Shown here in pieces: positions 27,568 to 36,256 of a stretch of 51,417 nucleotides of DNA (the stretch's first letter is position 1; each line of letters starts with the position of its first letter). Under the pieces are notes generated by a model. The model did no database searches, was not told the DNA's origin, and worked only from the letters and a program-made list of their open reading frames with translations. The position numbers and the translations under genes are program-made. The DNA is from SAR324 cluster bacterium SAR324-CTD7B. GTDB lineage: Bacteria > SAR324 > NAC60-12. The stretch is taken from NCBI GenBank assembly GCA_002082305.1, contig LSNO01000091.1:1-51417 (forward strand), in the 5' to 3' direction.

Positions 27568-27592
27568 TCTGACTGTTACTAAAATAGTCAGA
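27568..27592. terminator. Bidirectional hairpin between convergent genes
   Basis: TCTGACT-gttactaaaat-AGTCAGA, seven pairs, lying exactly between the stop of the SHMT-family gene and the stop of ybeY on the other strand. T-runs are short, so termination is plausible but not strong. Confidence 0.45.
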
Positions 27593-28081
27593 TTAATATA
27601 TGTTTGTCAGTCCAACTTTTTTCAATAACTCAGTTTCCAGTTCCAGCATTTCACTTGCTTCCTCCGAAGATCGTTCGTGATTCCATCCTGCCAGGTGAGC
27701 ACAGCCATGCGCCAGCAAGCGGATAAGTTCCGTCTCAAAATCCCATCCATTTTCAGTAGCCTGCTGACTGACACGTTCTCCAGAAAGAACCAGTTCCCCG
27801 GCTACCCCTGTACTTTCTGAGTTTTCCAATTCAGCCTCACTCATTTGGGCTTCAAACATTCCCGGATCATCTTCATCATAAGCCCATGACAAAATATCTG
27901 TGGGACAATCTTTTCCACGGGATTCCCTGTTCAGTTTTTGAATTACTGCATCATTTGCGATATATAAAGAAATTCCACGTTCTCCTGCATACAAATATTT
28001 TAGAAAAATTGTTAGTATTTTCTGAAGTTCGGATTTGTTAATCAAGTTTTCCCATTTTTCATCACAGCGAATTTCAATCAT
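27593..28081 (-). CDS. ybeY: Endoribonuclease YbeY (16S rRNA maturation)
   Basis: 162 residues. The zinc motif is HGCAHLAGWNH near the C-terminus, matching H-G-x-L-H-L-x-G-Y-D-H. NRESRGKDCPTDILSWAYDED and the GELVLSGERV strand are the other family blocks. It takes part in 16S rRNA 3' end processing and ribosome quality control. Its start overlaps the rsmH stop by 4 nt, so the two are translationally coupled; both act on 16S rRNA. Confidence 0.93.
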   Translation of the reverse strand: MIEIRCDEKWENLINKSELQKILTIFLKYLYAGERGISLYIANDAVIQKLNRESRGKDCPTDILSWAYDEDDPGMFEAQMSEAELENSESTGVAGELVLSGERVSQQATENGWDFETELIRLLAHGCAHLAGWNHERSSEEASEMLELETELLKKVGLTNIY

Positions 28082-29028
28082 AGGACTGTTTTTTCAAATG
28101 CAAAAACTCGCAAGTGGGCACTCCGGCTTCTGGGATTATCGGCAACCTCTTTTTTAGTAGCATTTACCGGCCTTCTGGTCAGGACTCGTCCCCGTGGTTT
28201 TTCACCGCAAATGCAGTATGGCAGATCGGTTGGACAAACGCAGGGATTTTCCCATTTCCTGAACTGGTGTTTGACAATGCGGTCCTCCAGAGAATGAAAT
28301 GAGATTAAGGCCACACGACCGTCCTTTTTTAATCGTGATGGAATCTGCTTCAACAACACTTCAAGTTCTTGCAGTTCGTCGTTAACAGCAATTCTCAGGG
28401 CCTGAAAAGTCAAAGTTGCAGGATTAAACCCCTGTTTTTGCAACCGCCTTGGGATGACACTGCTAACAAGTTGAGCAAGCTCCTTTGTTGTTTTCAATGG
28501 GTTTTTTTCTCTGAATTCCAGTATCTTGCCCACTATTTTCCTGGCAAAACGTTCTTCACCAAAATTTCGCAAAATCTTGAGCAATTCTTGTTCACTGGAA
28601 TTATTGACCAAATGTGCAGCAGTGATCTGCTGACGATCCGGATCCATTCGCATGTCAAGAGGTCCTTCCCGCAAAAAAGAAAATCCCCTCTCAGCACGTG
28701 CCAGCTGCTCACTTGACAGGCCTAAATCAGCCAAAATATAATCAAAAACAGGCTCACCGCACTCGGCAAAAAATTCAGGAAGTTCAGAAAAACTGGCCTG
28801 ACCCAGTTTGGTTTGCTTTTCGTATGTCTTCAATCTTTCCGCTGCAGCTTTTACAGCAAGCGCATCTCTATCAATTCCGTACAGCTTTGCGTCCGGGAAA
28901 TTTTCCAACAAGCACCTGCTGTGTCCCCCGCCGCCAAGAGTACAATCCAGAATTGTTTGTGTTGATTCCGGGGCAAAATCAACCACTTCTTGTGTTAAAA
29001 CTGAAATATGTTCAAACTGCATTTTCAT
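28078..29028 (-). CDS. rsmH: 16S rRNA m4C1402 methyltransferase RsmH (MraW)
   Basis: 316 residues. It opens FEHISVLTQEVVDF with the SAM-binding DCTLGGGGHSRCLLE, then YGIDRDALAV, DYILADLGLSSEQL, RGFSFLREGPLDMRMD, FRIAVNDE-like RIAVNDELQELE, and LISFHSLEDRIVKHQFR. All are MraW signature blocks. It is usually the first or second gene of the division/cell-wall cluster with mraZ and ftsL; here it lies instead between a TAXI-type protein (ATGA overlap at 29025-29028) and ybeY, so the dcw cluster is broken in this genome. Confidence 0.96.
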   Translation of the reverse strand: MKMQFEHISVLTQEVVDFAPESTQTILDCTLGGGGHSRCLLENFPDAKLYGIDRDALAVKAAAERLKTYEKQTKLGQASFSELPEFFAECGEPVFDYILADLGLSSEQLARAERGFSFLREGPLDMRMDPDRQQITAAHLVNNSSEQELLKILRNFGEERFARKIVGKILEFREKNPLKTTKELAQLVSSVIPRRLQKQGFNPATLTFQALRIAVNDELQELEVLLKQIPSRLKKDGRVALISFHSLEDRIVKHQFRKWENPCVCPTDLPYCICGEKPRGRVLTRRPVNATKKEVADNPRSRSAHLRVFAFEKTVL

Positions 29029-29921
29029 TTAAAGCGTAACATTTTTTTTGCTGCAGCATGATAAGCGTAAATCTTTTTAAAAGCTATGTTGTTTGTACGG
29101 AGTAAACTTTGAAAAAGTACATTCGGGTTAAGAGCTTTGCTTTGTGCAAAAATCAGGTTCAGCAATGTTTTTGCGTGTTCTTGAGAAAAATCCCTGCGTA
29201 CCACCAAAACAGGATACCAAGCCACTCCCTCCAATTCTTCTATTTGATAATGATATTTATTGGCAGGAAGTTTTTGTGTAATCAGCCAGGAGAATTTTAA
29301 CCGCAAAGCCTGAATCAACTGCTGATTTAATGATAAAAGCCGGATTCCCGGAAACTGTTCCAGCCAGTCGTTGACTTCTTTCAATGGAGCAGGACCGGTG
29401 AAAGCAAGCACTTCTTCAGAAAACCCTTCTGAAAAATTTGGAATGCTCTCAGTATTGAACCAGTTAATTTTTGTTTGCGGTGCTAAATTCTTCCAGACTT
29501 GCGCGAAATAAAACGAATTATCATGTACAAGCAAAGTTTGGGTGCTTTCAAGTGAGAGTAGAGGTCCGGGAACTGTACCCATGACATACAACCAGTTTTG
29601 CCAAAGAACTGTAAGAACACGCAAACCTGGGTGTTTTTTTAATTCTTTGTGTGCGATTGCAGCATCAATAATCGCCAGTGTAACCCTGTTATTCTCTAAT
29701 TGTGTCAGACGGCTCTCTGGCGAAATTTCAGGATGTATCACGAATTCTATTTTGCGACTGGTTTTGGATGAACTCCAAAGACGCGCCAGCTCATTAGCAA
29801 AAATATATGATCCAGTATTTTGACTACCGGTAAGAATTATATTTTGCTGCTGGCCCCACAAAGTCACTGAACTGGAACAGAGCAACAAAATTAGAATAAA
29901 TATTTTTAAGAATAGCTTCAT
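29025..29921 (-). CDS. TAXI-type solute-binding protein (TRAP-associated family)
   Basis: 298 residues with a signal peptide (MKLFLKIFILILLLCSSSVT, cleavage near LWGQQ). IILTGSQNTGSYIFANELARLW is the TAXI-family opening (G-S-x-x-G-x-Y...A), followed by RLTQLENNRVTLAIIDAAIAH, the second conserved strand, and ALRLKFSW and YHYQIEELEGVAWYPVLVVRRD later. TAXI proteins bind small organic acids or amino acids in the periplasm for TRAP transporters. No TRAP membrane subunits are present. It is directly coupled to rsmH, which is unusual; it may serve a distant transporter. Confidence 0.78.
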   Translation of the reverse strand: MKLFLKIFILILLLCSSSVTLWGQQQNIILTGSQNTGSYIFANELARLWSSSKTSRKIEFVIHPEISPESRLTQLENNRVTLAIIDAAIAHKELKKHPGLRVLTVLWQNWLYVMGTVPGPLLSLESTQTLLVHDNSFYFAQVWKNLAPQTKINWFNTESIPNFSEGFSEEVLAFTGPAPLKEVNDWLEQFPGIRLLSLNQQLIQALRLKFSWLITQKLPANKYHYQIEELEGVAWYPVLVVRRDFSQEHAKTLLNLIFAQSKALNPNVLFQSLLRTNNIAFKKIYAYHAAAKKMLRFK

Positions 29922-29934
29922 ATAAAATATTTTG

Positions 29935-30753
29935 TCACCGTTGGCATTCCGGACAAAAAAAAGTGCTCCTTTGCTGCTGCACTATTCGTTGAATAGGCGT
30001 TCCACATTCTGTGCAGGGCTGTTCCTTTTTATCATAAACCTGCAGAAATTGTTGAAATGCCCCAGTTTTATCATCAACTCTGCGGAAATCAGAAATAGTT
30101 GTCCCATTATTCTTTATCGCTTCTTGCAGGATATATTTTGTGTATTTTATAATCAACGACCATTCTCTTTTATTGATGCTGCCCGCACTTCGCTGAGGAT
30201 GTATCCTGGAGCGGAACAATATTTCTGAAACATAAATGTTGCCCAGTCCGGCAATTATTTGTTGATCCAGCAGTACTGATTTAATTTCCCGCTTGGAGGA
30301 TCCAAGATTCTTTTTGAAATAACCTAGAGTCATAGCTTTCGAAAGAGGTTCAATTCCCAGTTTTTGCAAGGACTTTGAGTCAGCTAAATCATCATATACT
30401 TCCAGAGTTCCAAAGCAGCGAATATCATCAAATATCATCTGCCGTCCACTTTCTAAGTTAAACCAGACACGATTATATTTTGTCGGTTCCGGTAGAGGAT
30501 CACTGACTATGAATTTCCCAGTCATTCGTAAATGAGCAACTAAATATCTTTTTGGTTCTAAATTAAAAATCAGGTATTTGGCCCGACGCCTAACATCCAT
30601 AAATTTTCTTCCGCACAATTGTTCCTGGAACGTATCCAGGTCTCCCTGCACAATTGGATTACTGCGGAATATTTCAACTGATGAAATAATGTCTCCACAT
30701 ATTTCTTCACGTAATTCTCGAACGACAGTTTCGACTTCAGGTAGTTCCGGCAT
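29935..30753 (-). CDS. mutM: Formamidopyrimidine-DNA glycosylase MutM (Fpg)
   Basis: 272 residues. MPELPEVETVVRELRE gives the catalytic Pro1 and Glu2; RRRAKYLIFNL the conserved Lys of the beta-hairpin; HLRMTGKF and DIRCFGTLEVY the N-terminal domain blocks; QQIIAGLGNIYVSEILFRSRIHP the H2TH; and CTECGTPI...CPEC the C-terminal zinc finger with the reading Arg. It excises 8-oxoguanine. It lies 13 nt upstream of the TAXI gene on the same strand, so it likely leads the mutM-TAXI-rsmH-ybeY run. Confidence 0.97.
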   Translation of the reverse strand: MPELPEVETVVRELREEICGDIISSVEIFRSNPIVQGDLDTFQEQLCGRKFMDVRRRAKYLIFNLEPKRYLVAHLRMTGKFIVSDPLPEPTKYNRVWFNLESGRQMIFDDIRCFGTLEVYDDLADSKSLQKLGIEPLSKAMTLGYFKKNLGSSKREIKSVLLDQQIIAGLGNIYVSEILFRSRIHPQRSAGSINKREWSLIIKYTKYILQEAIKNNGTTISDFRRVDDKTGAFQQFLQVYDKKEQPCTECGTPIQRIVQQQRSTFFCPECQR

Positions 30754-31153
30754 TTAAATCTTTTTCAAGCTTGATTGATTTCTCTTCGTGCAGGATATTC
30801 TATCTGAGTCAGATTCGACACTCAACCCCTTTCCGTAGAGGAGTTGTTATTACTATTAATTTAACTAAACATTTGACTGAATTATTTATAGATATAATTA
30901 TACTCTGACCCCATTTAATAATCACTATACGTCCTTTTCGCATTAAAGAAGTATTGCAAATGACGCAGGTAAAGTTTTCTTGGAATTTTGTGTTAACATC
31001 GAGTTTGTGTGATAATACGCTGATTGATTGATATTGTATTTGATAAACTGTCTAGTACCCTCTGATTATTTTGTGTATTGATCAGAAAAAATATTCGTAG
31101 AACAATTATGCCTGTTTATAATATTTAATTATCATTAAAAAAGAAGGAACCAA
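30754..31153. other. 400-bp AT-rich intergenic region
   Basis: Divergent region between mutM and the small ORF at 31154. No gene is seen. It contains GTACCCTCTGATTATTTT at 31055-31072, nearly the same as a sequence at 34182-34199, and the 11-mer TCTAGTACCCT at 31051-31061 shared with 26061-26071. No convincing -35/-10 pair with normal spacing was found. Confidence 0.45.
31055..31072 (+). repeat. Upstream motif, copy A
   Basis: GTACCCTCTGATTATTTT. It matches the copy at 34182-34199 at 16 of 18 positions, and its first half overlaps TCTAGTACCCT, also found at 26061. All lie upstream of plus-strand genes. Confidence 0.35.
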
Positions 31154-31270
31154 TTGAGTCGTGCATATTATTCATCAACTGTTGAAAAATTATTAACTGA
31201 TAAACAGGACTTAATTCTTGGTGAATTAACATATTTTCGGGATTATTATTTTAGGTCAAAATGGCTGTAG
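31154..31270 (+). CDS. Small ORF (38 residues), possible truncated gene or leader
   Basis: From TTG at 31154, preceded at good distance by AAGAAGGAAC, the frame reads MSRAYYSSTVEKLLTDKQ, then DLILGELTYFRDYYF and RSKWL. The S-R-A-Y-Y-S-x-x-(V/I)-x-x-(F/L)-L...ILG-x-L opening resembles the N-terminus of a longer bacterial hypothetical family that I remember but cannot name. Here the frame ends at a TAG after 38 codons, overlapping the start of the dksA-like gene by 10 nt, so translation of the two would be coupled. It may be a remnant of that family or a functional small protein. Confidence 0.45.
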   Translation: MSRAYYSSTVEKLLTDKQDLILGELTYFRDYYFRSKWL

Positions 31271-31527
31271 GATGGGCCCGTGAAGGGGCGGTACAGGAGC
31301 AAATTGAGGCTACAGTTGAAGATGCTGTTCAATTAGCACGAAGTCGCTTACCAGAAGGGGAAAGTTTTATCAAATGTGAGGAATGCGAAATCGAAATTCC
31401 GGCTGCCCGGCGGAAAGCAGTACCGGGTGTACGACTATGCATTCAATGTCAGGAAGAATTAGAAAAAAAGCAGACCGCGATCAGTTATTACAATCGAAGT
31501 GGGAATAAGGACAGCCAACTGAAATGA
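31261..31527 (+). CDS. DksA/TraR-family C4 zinc-finger protein (YbiI-like)
   Basis: 88 residues. It begins MAVGWAREGAVQEQIEATVE, and CEECEIEIPAARRKAVPG...LCIQC supplies a C-x-x-C...C-x-x-C zinc finger with the I-P-x-A-R-R core typical of the short DksA/TraR family. It lacks the long coiled-coil tip with acidic residues needed for classic DksA action on RNA polymerase, so it is closer to YbiI or TraR than to DksA. AGG at 31253 is a possible ribosome site. Confidence 0.88.
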   Translation: MAVGWAREGAVQEQIEATVEDAVQLARSRLPEGESFIKCEECEIEIPAARRKAVPGVRLCIQCQEELEKKQTAISYYNRSGNKDSQLK

Positions 31528-31557
31528 TGCCCACTATTGCGGGATGTTAAGCATTAA

Positions 31558-31785
31558 TCAAGAGCGAATTTTCCCCCATGGTGTCCCCTGCAGTCTCTGT
31601 CCGGCAAGCCACAAACCCAGAATCCTGCATATAACTGCGGTAGCGAGCGGAGCAATCAGCCAGATTGTCGGATCTATGCTCAAGGGGAGGTTTGCTTCTA
31701 CTGCATGTGATACGTACTGACTGCCTATAAATGCAGTGGGATCATTACTTTTTTGGAATTCACGTCGATTGCAATCCTTCCTCAA
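31558..31785 (-). pseudogene. Short hydrophobic ORF, possible C-terminal fragment of a TRIC/UPF0126 membrane protein
   Basis: No ATG start. The readable part is AFIGSQYVSHAVEANLPLS, then IDPTIWLIAPLATAVICRIL and GLWLAGQRLQGTPW. Two hydrophobic stretches, an Arg in the second and a final L-x-x-x-P-W loosely fit the C-terminal end of UPF0126 (TRIC-type channel) domains. It overlaps the 3' end of the neighbouring 799-residue gene by 26 nt. The similarity is from memory and weak; it may equally be chance. Confidence 0.25.
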
Positions 31786-34159
31786 CGGCTTTTCGATCTT
31801 TTCTTTTAAGCATAAAATCGTCCTCCATAATGGATAAATTTTGCGGGGGCATTATGGCAGCAAGCGTATTAGAATCATCTAAACCCAACAACACTCGAAT
31901 CAGTCGACTGAAAATGTCCATGGGTGAACTGGTAGAACTATCGGTAATTTTAAGCTGTTTTTTGATCCCCTCCGGGACCTCAAATTGCCTCTTTTCTTCA
32001 TTGTAATCAAAGGGGGTATTGTTTTCGCTATAATAACCATTTGGTAAAAATTTCAATCTTGCAAAATTCATCAAAAATTCCTGTGTTGTTTTGCTTCTAG
32101 CTAAATCCTGTTCCAGTTCATTTTCAAGTCCTTCACCTTGTTTGAAGGAACTTTCCATTTTGTTCAACAGGGTGAAAAATATGTGTGTGTTTGTCAACAC
32201 CTGATATATCATTTTACCCTCGGATGATGTCATTTCTTTGCAGGCTTTTTTCAGGGCAACCATTTGAAATGGCTGGAAAGGATCGTAAGTTGGTTTTTTA
32301 TTGCCAATAGCAAGCTCACTGGATTTTTCAGATTTTTTTGTTTTTCTAACCTTGGATTTTACCACAATAGAATCTTGCTCTGATTTTTCTTTAGTGCTTG
32401 TCAACTCTACTTTTCTTGCAGATTCTTTTATTCTAAGAGCTTTAATCCTGTCACTGACTGGTATTAACTCTGAATGAAGTTCATCGACAAAACGCTGCTC
32501 CTCTTGTACTCCAAGACCTAACATTTCATCCAGTATCCAATTCAACTCCTCCACTTGATCCGCTCTTTGCCGCAAACTATTTTCAGAAAATCCCGTGTCC
32601 TGTCCCAGCAGTGCTATTGTTTGCTCATACAAGGCCCCTGAGTCAAGTTTTTGTTCTCGCAACTTAGCTAGTTCCAGCCACATAGATTCGACTTCCTTGA
32701 TGGAACTTTTCAACAAAACACATGTTTTAGTTATACTTCCAAAAAACATTGATGCTGAGGTTAAAATCGCATTTTCATCATAAGCGTTCTTCAAGAATTT
32801 ATAAGTCTGCCTGGAGTCCCAGTCAGAGGCATTTGAAAGTGTTTCCAAAAAGGTTTTAAGTTTGTCACAATACTGACTCATCGCTTCTTTGCCTTGTTCA
32901 AGTAAGTCCAGCGAATGAATCATTCCTTCTGTAATTGGGTCATCAAACAAGTCAACATCATTGACACTTTGATGTAATTTAAGCAATGTATCGCTCTTTG
33001 AGTCAGCAACGCGACCACCTTTTTCCAGCATACCTTTGATCAGTTCAAGGACTTTGATCAGGAAAGAATTGGTGATAGTTTGTGAAGATGCATTGTGATA
33101 AATCTTTCCAAAGCAGATTGAAAGGTTTTGTAGAATTCCTGTCACTTCCTGTAAAGTTTCGTCAACACCTGCAAAAGACTCACTAAAAAGTTGCAGTTTC
33201 TCCAGTTCCTGTACAGCATTATCATGGAAGCTTGAGATACTTTTCTCAATACCATCACTGTCTTTTTGCTCTTCAAGTATTTTCAAATGTCTATTAAGAA
33301 ATCCCAATGGTTCAAAAGGGATACGGAGCAGATGCATACGGAGGGTCATATCCGTAAGTGACATTTCGTACAGATGAATACCCCAGTCCGGAATATTTTT
33401 TGAGGTCGGAACTCTTACATTTTTAAGCTTTCTTTCAAAACTGGAAAGTTTGTCCAGAATTTCATTTGGAGTAGACTGTTCCGCAGGCGTTTTTTTTGAA
33501 AGAGCATCCGTCAGTGCTTGCTGCTCCAATTCCTGGATTTGGTGAACATTATGGAAAAACTTATAAACAGATTGAACTTCTTCTATGGTCATTGGTGGAT
33601 CAAAGTTACCAATATTTTCATTTTTGAGTAATTTTTCTGCAAGTGGTGCGCTCTCTGCGTATATTTTTTCAACTTCAGTTTTTGCAGAATCATCTGCATT
33701 TACATCAATTGGCAATCGTGTCCATTTTCCTTGCTGGTGACCGTCGCGTATTTTCCGGATTTGTTTCAGAGATAATTCAATTGCTTTTCCGGCAGAAAAT
33801 CCAAGTGGTTCTGTGGCATAAAATCCTTGATCCAGACTAAAATGGATGCACTCAGACTTGCGGATTATATGATTCTTCATTTTCAAATAACGAGTTGCAT
33901 CTCTATTAAAATGCTCCGGAGTGCGGCATTTATTATACAGTTCCTTGTTGGTTCGGTTGATCTCCGCCAGAATTGAAACTATACTATCCTGTTCACCGGC
34001 CTGAAAAATCCAGCGATTTTCTTTACTCAGTGCAATTTTAACAAATTGAGTGATATCTTTTGTTGCCTTTACAGCTTCCTGAACATGAGATACAGGTTTT
34101 CTCTCAGCCTCAAGAGCCGATTTGGCCTGTTTTAATTGTTCCAGTGTATTAGTGGACAT
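31760..34159 (-). CDS. Large helical protein, unassigned
   Basis: 799 residues, no signal peptide and no clear membrane segment, so probably cytoplasmic. Composition and pattern suggest almost all alpha-helix, with heptad-like stretches (LEQLKQAKSALEAE, ELEQQALTDALSKK, DQVEELNWILDEML). A Lys/Ser/Glu-rich linker near 595-640 separates a C-terminal domain of about 160 residues that begins PTYDPFQPFQMVALKKACKE and contains ARLKFLPNGYYSENNTPFDY. I recognise no family or motif. It stands alone on the minus strand between two plus-strand genes. Codon use and TCCGGA words resemble neighbours, so recent import is not indicated. It could be a structural or scaffold protein, but that is a guess. Confidence 0.75.
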   Translation of the reverse strand: MSTNTLEQLKQAKSALEAERKPVSHVQEAVKATKDITQFVKIALSKENRWIFQAGEQDSIVSILAEINRTNKELYNKCRTPEHFNRDATRYLKMKNHIIRKSECIHFSLDQGFYATEPLGFSAGKAIELSLKQIRKIRDGHQQGKWTRLPIDVNADDSAKTEVEKIYAESAPLAEKLLKNENIGNFDPPMTIEEVQSVYKFFHNVHQIQELEQQALTDALSKKTPAEQSTPNEILDKLSSFERKLKNVRVPTSKNIPDWGIHLYEMSLTDMTLRMHLLRIPFEPLGFLNRHLKILEEQKDSDGIEKSISSFHDNAVQELEKLQLFSESFAGVDETLQEVTGILQNLSICFGKIYHNASSQTITNSFLIKVLELIKGMLEKGGRVADSKSDTLLKLHQSVNDVDLFDDPITEGMIHSLDLLEQGKEAMSQYCDKLKTFLETLSNASDWDSRQTYKFLKNAYDENAILTSASMFFGSITKTCVLLKSSIKEVESMWLELAKLREQKLDSGALYEQTIALLGQDTGFSENSLRQRADQVEELNWILDEMLGLGVQEEQRFVDELHSELIPVSDRIKALRIKESARKVELTSTKEKSEQDSIVVKSKVRKTKKSEKSSELAIGNKKPTYDPFQPFQMVALKKACKEMTSSEGKMIYQVLTNTHIFFTLLNKMESSFKQGEGLENELEQDLARSKTTQEFLMNFARLKFLPNGYYSENNTPFDYNEEKRQFEVPEGIKKQLKITDSSTSSPMDIFSRLIRVLLGLDDSNTLAAIMPPQNLSIMEDDFMLKRKDRKAVEEGLQST

Positions 34160-34181
34160 AAGAATCCCTCCAAGATATACT

Positions 34182-34199
34182 GTACCCTATGATTATCTT
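34182..34199 (+). repeat. Upstream motif, copy B
   Basis: GTACCCTATGATTATCTT, 16 of 18 identical to 31055-31072. It lies 114 nt upstream of dxs on the plus strand and 23 nt upstream of the divergent 799-residue gene. Confidence 0.35.
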
Positions 34200-34312
34200 T
34201 TCGTACTGACAGACATGGTACATCAGTGGCCTGAACCAATTGGGAAATAAAACTGAAGATCTGAAGACATTTATATTTTTTCCCATTGAAACTAAGTATT
34301 TAAGATTCAAGA

Positions 34313-36256
34313 ATGAAATCGTTATTGGAAAGTATCTCACAACCTACAGAGATACAAAACTTAAATTTGCAAGAATTAACTCAGTTGGCCGAAGAATGCC
34401 GTCAACGTATCATCGAAGTCACCAGCCAACGTGGAGGCCATCTTGCTTCTTCCCTTGGTACTGTAGAAATCACAGTAGCATTGCTGAAAAATTTTAATTT
34501 CAACATTGACCGAATTGTCTGGGACGTAGGACACCAGGCCTACGCCTATAAAATTCTGACCGGCCGCAATGAAAAATTTGATTCGCTTGGTAAAGCCGGC
34601 GGCATCAAAAAATTTCTCTCACGTGACGAAAGCAGTTTCGACCATTTTGGAGCAGGACATGCCTCAACTTCAATTTCTGCAGCACTTGGAATGGCCATTG
34701 GACGTGATCTTCAACAAAAAAAACATCGTGTCATTGCTGTTATCGGAGATGGAGCAATGACCGGAGGTTTAGCTTTTGAAGCACTGAATCACAATGGTGC
34801 TCTCGATAAAAACATGCTGGTTATTTACAATGATAACAGCGTCAGTATAGATCCAAATGTTGGTGCAATTTCAAAATTATTGACTCGTTTTGCCTCTTCC
34901 AGGTTTTACAACAGTTTCCGTGAAGAAACTCTGGAATTCGCAGAGAAGGCACCTTTTTCTGAACGACTGGGTCTGAAAACTACTTTACAGAAATTACACG
35001 ATTCTGCAAAGAGCTTTTTTTCTCCGCCAAGTATGCTCTTTGAACAATTGGGTTGGCGATATTTTGGTACAGTCGATGGTCATGATCTTCCAGAACTGCT
35101 GGATTTAATAAATCATGTTAAGGATTTAGACGGTCCCATTGTCATCCACGCCATTACACAAAAAGGTAAAGGCTATGCTTTTGCTGAAGAAGATGCCCAT
35201 AAGTATCATGGTGTTACCCCATTCGAACCAGAGGATGGAAAATTTGTAAAGAAAAAATCATCCGGAAATGCAATTAGTTTTTCTCAGGTTTTTGGAAACA
35301 AACTAGGAGAATTGATGGCACGAGATGAACAAGTCGTGGTTGTGACTGCCGCCATGCTGAGTGGAACGGGTATCGTTAAACTGCAACCAAAATATCCGGA
35401 ACGTGTGCTTGATGTCGGTATCGCTGAAGGTCATGCTGTGACGTGCTCAGCAGGACTTGCAACCACCGGTAGTAAACCATTTGTTGCCATTTATTCCACA
35501 TTTTTGCAGCGTGCACTTGATCACATTATACACGACGTAGCAATTCAAAAATTACCGGTACGCTTCATGCTCGACAGAGCAGGATTTGTTGGAGCTGATG
35601 GCCCGACCCATCACGGATTGTATGACTTGACTTACCTGCGTATGATTCCGAACATGACAATAATGGTACCCCGTGACGGGGAGGAATTGCGCGGCATGAT
35701 GGAACTTGCCTATAATAATGAAAGCGGTCCCTCGGCAATACGCTACCCTAGAGGAAATACTGCTAATCCTGACGAAAATGATTGTTCTCAACTTGAATTT
35801 GGCAAAGCACAAATTTTACGAAAAGGGAAAGATATTGCGCTGTTTGCGATAGGTTTAATGGTCGATATTGCAGAGCAGACAGCTGATCTTCTTGAAAAGA
35901 ATGGTTACTCAGTTGCTGTTGTAAACGCAAGGTTTGTCAAACCGCTGGATGAGGATGTAATTGTTAGGCTTGGTAGAGAAGTACAATTACTGGTAAGCCT
36001 TGAAGAAAACACAATCCACGGAGGTTTCGGCAGTGGTGTGCTTGAAACTCTAAGTGTAAGTGGTATTTGTGTGCCTACACTGCAGCTTGGAGTTCCTGAT
36101 CGCTTCATAGCACAAGGGAACCCGGATGAACAACTAAGGTCGGCTGAATTGAGTATGGAACAAATCTACTCTCGTATTCTTGAAAGATTACCCGTTCCTG
36201 CTCATAAGAAAATCAGAAAGAAAAGAATAGTCTCACCAAAAATACTTGCCTCATAA
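34313..36256 (+). CDS. dxs: 1-deoxy-D-xylulose-5-phosphate synthase
   Basis: 647 residues. Thiamine diphosphate motif GDGAMTGGLAFEALN...NDNSVSIDPNVG; N-terminal SQRGGHLASSLGTVEIT with the proton-relay His and WDVGHQAYAYKILTGR; catalytic Glu region DVGIAEGHAVTCSAGLA; DRAGFVGADGPTHHGLYDL; and the C-terminal domain ending in LGVPDRFIAQGNPDEQ. It makes DXP from pyruvate and glyceraldehyde 3-phosphate, first step of the MEP isoprenoid pathway; ispD of the same pathway is at 48.6-49.3 kb. An AT-rich perfect hairpin (TAATAATT-gaag-AATTATTA) overlaps its stop. Confidence 0.97.
   Translation: MKSLLESISQPTEIQNLNLQELTQLAEECRQRIIEVTSQRGGHLASSLGTVEITVALLKNFNFNIDRIVWDVGHQAYAYKILTGRNEKFDSLGKAGGIKKFLSRDESSFDHFGAGHASTSISAALGMAIGRDLQQKKHRVIAVIGDGAMTGGLAFEALNHNGALDKNMLVIYNDNSVSIDPNVGAISKLLTRFASSRFYNSFREETLEFAEKAPFSERLGLKTTLQKLHDSAKSFFSPPSMLFEQLGWRYFGTVDGHDLPELLDLINHVKDLDGPIVIHAITQKGKGYAFAEEDAHKYHGVTPFEPEDGKFVKKKSSGNAISFSQVFGNKLGELMARDEQVVVVTAAMLSGTGIVKLQPKYPERVLDVGIAEGHAVTCSAGLATTGSKPFVAIYSTFLQRALDHIIHDVAIQKLPVRFMLDRAGFVGADGPTHHGLYDLTYLRMIPNMTIMVPRDGEELRGMMELAYNNESGPSAIRYPRGNTANPDENDCSQLEFGKAQILRKGKDIALFAIGLMVDIAEQTADLLEKNGYSVAVVNARFVKPLDEDVIVRLGREVQLLVSLEENTIHGGFGSGVLETLSVSGICVPTLQLGVPDRFIAQGNPDEQLRSAELSMEQIYSRILERLPVPAHKKIRKKRIVSPKILAS

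Noticed and set aside
30873..30896. TTGACT...TATAAT promoter upstream of the small ORF
   Set aside because: Spacer is 14 nt, too short for a normal sigma-70-type promoter.
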